Assembly (NCBI GenBank): GCA_031761405.1
Contig: JASEVX010000011.1
Coordinates: 28,383,674-28,447,673 of the forward strand
DNA length: 64,000 nucleotides
From: Serripes groenlandicus
Lineage: Eukaryota > Mollusca > Bivalvia > Cardiida > Cardiidae
Direction: 5' to 3'
A program made the translations under genes and the position numbers. Shown piece after piece: positions 36,301-45,000 of the stretch. Under the pieces are notes generated by a model that was not told the DNA's origin, made no database searches, and saw only the letters and a list, made by a program, of their open reading frames with translations. Position 1 is the stretch's first letter. Each line of letters starts with the position of its first letter.

Positions 36301-36779
36301 ATATTGGGAAAGTTTATGGGTTGTAATTTGCTATTTACAGTTAATCTGATATAAGGATTTACATCTCGTACAGGTAATTCTATTTAATTCTGCATTATGA
36401 AATATTGTAAAAAACCTGTTGAGAGTATTATCATTATATCAATCATTATTTGTGTTATTGTTATTAATATTATTATTATTATCTTCACAGTGTCTTTGAG
36501 TACCATTTTTTTTATCATTATTATCATCATTGCCACTATCAATTGCGGTGTCTTTTGTTTAATTCGATGGTCTGTCTATTCGTATTTCCGTCCATCCGAG
36601 TGGCCGTTCGTCCGTCTGTACGTTAGTTTAAGTTAATGTTTAAGTCCATAACTCAGATACCTCTTGTCACTAAGTCAATGAAATTTCTCGCGTGCTTTTA
36701 CCTGGGTGAAAATGATTTGATGGCATAGTCATTTTTTTTTTATTAAATTGACTTTTATATTTGTATTTATGTTATTAGT

Positions 36780-36827
<48 letters not shown>

Positions 36828-39800
36828 GCTTAACGCCGTTTTCAACAATTGTTCAAGCATATCACCGCGGCCAGTTCACCTACTCATGCGCTTCCTAGCT
36901 TTCTCACAAAAGTAATCCACGCAACATTCTTTCCAAGCAATTGGCTACATTTCCACATAGACTGTAAGCCCATTGGTGAAAGACGAATGACTTTTGTCAA
37001 ACGTCGGAAAGAATGTTGGCCGAGCTGGTGTTCGAACTCACAATCCCTGGATTGACAGCCAGCGACGCTACGGACTCAATCGAGTGACGGTATCTCAGTC
37101 GTAAACTACGTGGGTTATCACATGAGCCGTCCCACGAGAACACCAACATTGTTGACTCTGCGTAAAGTATCGACCCGGATCAGCCTAATCTTACCGCGCA
37201 GGCTACTCTAGACAGACTCTTTTCGAATCCTGTGGATTTTCTGTTTCAGGAATCATTACTCTATACCTTTATCCCCTTGATACGGAATGTGTCGGTCCGG
37301 ATTAGCATGCGCGGACTGCGCAGGCTGAACTGGATCGATACATTACGCAGAGTCCATAATGTTGCGTTTTCTCGGGGAATGGCTCATATTCTTTTTTTCC
37401 ACTGATTGACTAGCGTCAGTCGTTTTACACCATAGAGTTATATAGTCCGGGTAGCATGCTATGAAACGCCAGAAAACACATGTATTAAGAACTGGTCGCT
37501 GTCCTGTGTCGGCCCGGATTAGCATGCGCGGACTGCCCAGGCTGATATGGGTCGATACACTACGCAGAGTCAATAACGTTGCTTTTCTCCTAGGACGGCT
37601 CATATCTATTCAGTACTTTTTGATAAGATGACTCCCGATGCAACTAGAACTATCACTGAAGATGATCAATACCCGAAACAGCACTTTGACCTACACCATA
37701 ACTAAAAGGGCCATAACACTGTAAAGTAACATGCAGTTGTAACCCATAGGATATGCACATCTCCTCTTGGTATAGAAGCTTCATGTAAAATGTTATTGAA
37801 TTCCACCCAGTGGTTTGTAAGAAATATGCCGGACAAAATATGGCTTCCGACCGACCGACCGACTGCCCGACACAGTGACTACTATATACCCCCTCTTCGT
37901 CGAATGGGGGTACAATAAGCTGTTATTCTGACTGTCTTTGTTTTTATCCAATTCTCTCTTTCAGCGACAATGGCAATATTGAGTTTTGTGCAAGCAATCA
38001 GATTCAGGTGAGTCAGCTCGTAACGAGCTGTCTCAAATGAATTCAGCATTGAATGCCTTTTAGTAATCAAAATAATTAAGCCAAAACTCTTATTACAAGA
38101 AAGATGGAGTCGCTGATTGTGAACATGGAATAGTCTACTTTAGAGAATTCGACCATGAAAGAGTTTAATTAGTGTAACATCTTTGTTGCATATATATACA
38201 TATCTAATTATTGCAGTTCTATCATTACAATCCACTGTTCAATACAAAATACTGACTTTTAATTTTTCATTGTTTCCCATATTTTCTCATATTATGCCTA
38301 ATATTTTGTAGGGTAGGACTAACATCCTTCAGAATGTCACAGATCAAGGGACTATTAGGTACATCGCTAGTATTGTGCATGGTAATGACGGGCATCTATT
38401 GTCAGGACACAACATTGCCGGGTTACACAAAATGGATCGTGCCATTTTCAGACAGAGATGACATGTTCTGCCCGGATACGTGTTACCTGGACGAGGAATA
38501 CGACAGATGCTGTGGCTGTCAAGCCAAACCCTGCTGGGAAATCAACGCCACAGCGTGTGGTGTAACTGTCGGGTACCTCTCTCTGGAATACATTGACATC
38601 TTTGGGGCTACAGTGATTATTGATAACACTGGAAACAACGTTGATCTTCACGTTCTAGAACATACGAACGGTAAAATGATCGAGTTGCCAACAAACATCT
38701 GTGAATTCAAGGATACACTCACTAAATTAGATCTCAGCTATAATCGTATTGAGAACGCAGATGCGGTGAAGTGTTTGACAAAGCTGGACACTCTTTTGTT
38801 GAACAATAACCTTATAACAAGCATCAGTAATTCAACGTTGTCAGAAATGACAATTCTCAGAGTCTTGTCCCTGGCCTATAATGATATAAAGGTCTTGGAA
38901 CCCAATACTATTACCGTCCCAAACGCAAATATATTCTTTGTGGACTTTGCAAACAACACACTGGAATCTACCGATGTTACCAATTTCTTTCGCGAAGGAC
39001 ATTTTTGTGACCTTGTCTACTCAAGTTGTGATCTTGGAATCATAACAAACAAAAATGACTTTAAAGCTAACTTGAGTGTAGAGTACGGGCCGGGTGAATT
39101 GTATTTAACTGATACCAATATTGGACAATTTTTTGACTTTACAAAAATAGGTATTACTGACTATGCCGAGATCGCTCTTTTTGTAAAAGGTCAAATTCAC
39201 ATAGATGCTGGATCTATGCACTGTGATTGTAGTATATACCCCCTATTCAAAGGACTGGGTGACGACATTCTTGATTACTGGCCAGATTTAGGTAAAACAG
39301 GCGCCGACTTCGTGTGTCTGAGTCCGCCACATATGGTCGGGGTTAAACTGAAGGACTATTACAATGACGGAAACTTTGGTAACCTTACGTGTAATATTGT
39401 GGAGAACTGCACGGATATGTGTGTCTGTACGGATAAACCGAGTGAAGATTTGGTCATCGTGGATTGTCGGAATAAGAGTCTTCTCTCCCTCCCTGAAAGG
39501 CTTCCGACGGGACGTTTCAACACTGTTGATGTGAAATTACTTTTAGACCGTAATTTTATCACAGGGATTGATGACCGTCCTTACCTCGATAGAATTCGAG
39601 TGCTTCAAATGCCGGATAACGATATCAATCTTATTCAAAGCGAAATTATAACTTACTTTACCAATACGGAAATCGATATACAGGATCAGAAGTTATCGAG
39701 TCTTCCAAGACCATTTTTGAACATCGATCCGAACAGAGTAATCTTCGGCGATCACCCTGTATCATGTGACTGTAACAATCTGTGGATAGGAAACTGGATC

Positions 39801-41873
39801 CGCGCTCATGGCGCAACTAATCGATTATACTGTGACGCCAAAGGGGAACGCATTTATGCAGAGTATGTCTCTGACGACCATCTAGACTGCTTCGTTAAAC
39901 AGAATAACATCTTGAAATATGTTGCAATAGCTTTGGCAGTTTTTCTGTCATTACTTCTTCTTATCATTCTTATAGCAAAACTTAAAACTGAACTTCGGCT
40001 TCTCTATCGAAGGTACAAGAAAACAAAGAGGTCTGGAAGTCCAGCTGTCTTTATATCCATGTGTGATGAAAACGATGAGGTATTTCGTTTTGTTCACTTT
40101 TCTGTTAGACCTGCATTAAGACATCTGCAAATTAAAGTGACCGTACCGTGGCATGATTTCGCACCTGGTGGAGAGATAGACAAAGATCTTAGCGAAGCGG
40201 TAACAACGAGTGATGTGTTCGTGGTCTTTCTGTGTGAAATGTACCTGGATGACCAAGCTTCTGTGGCAGAATTTAATGCTATATGGAACGTGTTTATGAA
40301 GGACAAGTCCAAAGACATTATCCTAATAAACTGGAATGGTCTAAAATCGAGGGAGATTAGAGACAAACGAATGAGAGCTCTTCGTCGCACTGGTTATGCA
40401 ATGGAATTCGACGATCATGACGTTCGTATGATGAAACGCATTGCCATGAAAACATGTCCAGAATTAAATGTTGATGAAATATCAATACCAGAGAAATATC
40501 TAATGTGTTCTCAAGACACAAATCAGCAACAAGTAGAGCAAGAATCGAAAGAACGAAATGAGCATCAACAAGAATATGCTGATAACAACGATGCCATTAA
40601 ACAGAATAATACAATGGCAGACGAAAACCGAAGTCAAGAAACTGAAACACCGCGTACATATGACGTAAATGTGTTTAACCGGTTACATCCACGAGGACCA
40701 GAAATCTGTAAGTGTAAATTTAGAAAGTGTTACGTCCATATGTCATACTATGATAATATACCTGCGTGTGGTAGGGGTAACGCGCCATTCGGTGGGACAA
40801 AGGGTAACACGTCAGTCGGTCGGCCAAAGGGATTCACGTCCTTCGGTCGGCCAAAAGGTAACACGTCAGTCGGTGGGCCAAAGGGTAACACGTCAGTCGG
40901 TGGGCCAAAGGGTAACACGTCAGTCGGTGGGCCAAAGCGTAACACGTCAGTCGATGGGGAAAATGGTATAATAATCGTTCGAACGAGGCCAGAAAGTGTC
41001 GTTTAGAATTGCAATTTACATAGCTCATATGTCTAGATAAGGGGGAGTAAACACCTCTGTCTGTCTGTCTGTCTGTCTGTAATTTCTGTCTGTATGCTAT
41101 TTATCTTTCTCAATCCCTGTCTCTGTCTCTCATTCTTTCTTTCTTTCTGCCTCTCTCTTTATCGCTGTCTCTCTCACTCCCTCTAACTATGTCTATCTGT
41201 CTCCATCTCTTTCTGTCTCCCTCTAGTTCTCTATCTTTATCTCTTTCCCTATCTGTATATGTGTCTTTCTCTTTCTCTCAGTTGTATATTCATAGTAAAT
41301 TATAAATTAGCAAAATCGATTGAAGAATGTTCATATTTATTCATATGAATGTGTTTAGAATAGTCCAAAAAGAGCACATTCGCTTGGAGAATGTTCATAT
41401 TTAGTTATATGAATTTGTTTAGAATAGTCCAAAAATAGCACATTATGTAACCAGTTAACTTAAATGCCTACTACTAATATAAAGCTTTCAAACTGTTACA
41501 ATCATTATTGTTAACATAGTCAAAAGGAAAGAAGTGTCATTAAATCATCTTTTTTCCAGAAGTTTAACAGGATACAGTAATGTAGCTCATACATACAGTT
41601 CATTTATATATTGTTATTGTTAAAACCTTTAACGTAAAATCCTTTTATAAATAGGTTCAAAACATCTATCAATATAGTTAATCTTAAACGGATATTATTA
41701 AATTCTCGAAACAAGAGCTACTTTTCAACAATGTTTTTAAAATCAAAGAGGATTTTTTTACTGTTAAACTACATGTTACCAATATATCAATGTTGTATGA
41801 ATATTTGATATGTAATCCAAATGATATGTTTTTTGGGCCGGAGGCCTTTTGAACTAATAAAAATATTTCTGAA

Positions 41874-41951
<78 letters not shown>

Positions 41952-41954
41952 CTG

Positions 41955-42026
<72 letters not shown>

Positions 42027-45000
42027 TCTCTCTCTCTCTCTAAGTTATCCTTATTTGCTATACTCAACTTCAAGCAATATAATACACGTTCTTGAACACA
42101 ATTTGAGCCTGTACATAAGCAAAGGTAGACATTGTGTAGACAATTTGAGCCTGTACATGAGAAAAGGTACACGTTGTGTAGGTTCAGATCTTGTCCACTT
42201 GTTTATTCTTATCAGAATCTACATAAGTTGACAGACGAGTCTAGCAAGTTTGTGCATGTAAAATGTGAACAGTGTAGATCGAGACCAGATTGTGCGGTTG
42301 CCACAGGCTACTCCGGTTATATACAGTTCATGAAGCAGACTTGTACCTCTTCGCTTAGATCGGCTCATTCATTTGTAAATAATACAGACCAAGATCAGCA
42401 TATAATTTCACGAAATATAATTTCTGAGAAAAGGTTAAGTTGTTAAATATGAGCATATTTTTTCATTTCCCCTTTTCTGTATTAACGACCCTGTAATTAA
42501 AGACCACCTGTGATCAAAGACCAGATTGTTCAATTCCCATAGGTGATCTTTAAACACAGGTTTGAGTGTATATATATATAAACCGTTCCACGAGAAAACC
42601 AACATTATGGACTCTGCGTAATGTATAGACCCAGATCAGCATGTCCATTCCGCAGGGGGAAAGAGGTACATGTATAGAGTAATGATTCCAGAAACAGAAA
42701 ATCAACAGGACGCGAAATTTGTCTGTCCGGGTTAGCCTACGCGGCATGCGTAGGTTGATTCGAGTCGAAACTTTACGCAGAGTCCACAATGTTGGTTTCT
42801 CGTGGAACGGCTCATATGTATGTGTACTATTAAGAAGAGTTAATTTCAGTATAGATGTCGATCATTGTGTTATGTTATATCCCGTATTTCTGTGTTAACT
42901 GTACTAACTAATGCCGGACGCATTATAGTTCACTTTTTTCGGCGATAGCTGATTAACGTGGGTTTTGACCTAGATGTTAAACAAATGATCTTGATTGTTG
43001 TTTTTTAAATTATGGAATCACTAATTGAAAAGTGTCTGATAGTTGTAATCTATCTTATTTGTTTTATATATGTACTTTTTTTGGAATATTGTTTTATTTT
43101 TATTGTTGTTTTATGGGTTGTAGGTTTTACTTTTGCACAAACCTGTATTAAAATGATTTAATTAAATATGGTGTTATTTTATATTATAAAATAAGAAATT
43201 GTATTACTACTAATATTTGTTCCGGAATATTGATGTACATGAAAAGGACATTAAAACAAGTGTCACGTGCACGTTTATACTTACAAGGCACGTTACAAAC
43301 AGTGTATTGCCATTTCTAACAAGTGGCAAGTTGGTAACGGTAAGGGCTAACGATCCAGCTGTCGGAGGTTCGAATCCCAACTCAGACTTTCATACATAAT
43401 GGACAACGGTCATTGTACAAAGCGTCTCTTGTCTCTCACTGGCAGGCAAAGAGTATTTGTAGGATGGAAGTCATCTGCTTGTTGTGTGGAGTCATGGTGG
43501 CAGGGAATCAGGAAACACAATATTAATGTAAGGAATAGTGTAAAGAAACTGTAATGGGCGGTGACAGGATCAGACAATCTCCACGATGGTGTAGTGGTAG
43601 AGCATCCATTGGTTCGATCATCGGCCGGGTCATATCACTGACTTTTAAAATGGTACTAACGGATTTCCCTTGGCGCTCAAGATTGTCGTGTTGTCACTAC
43701 GACTGACAAGCTGGTTTAAGAATAGATGAACTAGTAATACTAATAGCTAACGCAGAACACTCCGTGATACGCCTTAAAATAGTTGAACATGGCGTTAAGC
43801 AATAAGCACCATACAAATAAACAAAACAAAGACTGGATAAGACAAACCACTTACCCGGCGTTAACCAGCTGATTCCGTTAAACAAATACATAAACCTTGT
43901 TGTACCAGTGATCGACCTTTGGTTATAGATTGTAAGGAACATATGTAGGGCTATAATCATTGTCCAAAAAAAGGACGCGAGACTCGAGTAGGTCGTGATG
44001 AAGCTCTGGACGATACACATTTCGCACGACATCTTATTGTCCTTATCAAAGAAGTGCCGCAGAACTGCCAGTATGTATCCTGAAATGGTAAATAACAGAC
44101 GCGCTGAACTAACATTAACATTGTGCAGACAAGCCATAATAACGTACTATGTTAGCGGTGACATGGGAAATCAAGCTTAAGATAATGATTACACGTGCTG
44201 AAAAGCGCTTCCGCATGATTCATATGAAATTGAATCAAATGGATACTGCTTTACATAAGTTTCTTTGAACCCCTCTTTGACTAGTTTGTCAACAGTGCAG
44301 ATCCAGATCAGACTGTTTTAGGATCATCAACAATATGTGATTACTTACACACAAATGTCTGTCAAATGCATGCATGTCAATATACTATGTCTTGCGATTT
44401 TGGGAATTAATGCACCAAAGTACAGTGAAGACTGAACTGAGCCTCTGTATACGTAAATTCTCACATGAACTGCACATTCTGACATGAAACTAGAAGTGTA
44501 TCTCCTGCTGTTGTACGACAATGTTACATCGTCAAATTGGTAACTATAGTTTTCTACAACGAGTAGGATCAGTGCAGTAGTACCAAGTACCCCAGCACTT
44601 GAATAGTTAATTGGCAATTTGGTTACCTATTAATCGTAATAGGCATATGAGCCATCCCGCAAGAAAACGAACAGTATGGCCTCTGCGTAATGTATCGGCC
44701 CAGATATGCATGCTCAGTCTGCGCAGGCTAATCCGGAACGACACATTCCGTATAGGGGTCTTAGAGGTATAGAATAATGACTACCTAGGTTTTCTCGTGG
44801 GACGGCTCATACATCTATAGGATTCGTTGGGTAGTGTAGATCCTGGTCAGTATGCGCTGATGTGCAGGGTGATGCTTATGTGTACAATATACCTGCATGT
44901 TTACAGCAGCAAACACATGCAGATTGCCACGCGTAAATAAAAGAAGACTGCCACGCACACATACAAGGAGACTGCAACGCGTGAATACAAGCAGACTGCA

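Larger units (their letters stand above)
34505..37500. repeat. Left arm of segmental duplication, unit B
   Basis: Collinear with 1830..4803 of unit A, with separate insertions in each, for example the SINE at 35825..36045, which unit A lacks. No exon was found; by position it is intron 2 of the GPR157-like gene. Confidence 0.7.

Noticed and set aside
44345..44617. Third coding exon of the GPR157-like gene
   Set aside because: It lies upstream of exon 2 on the minus strand and its phase does not fit. Exon 2 joins exactly to 32313..32545, which supplies the expected TM4-loop-TM5.
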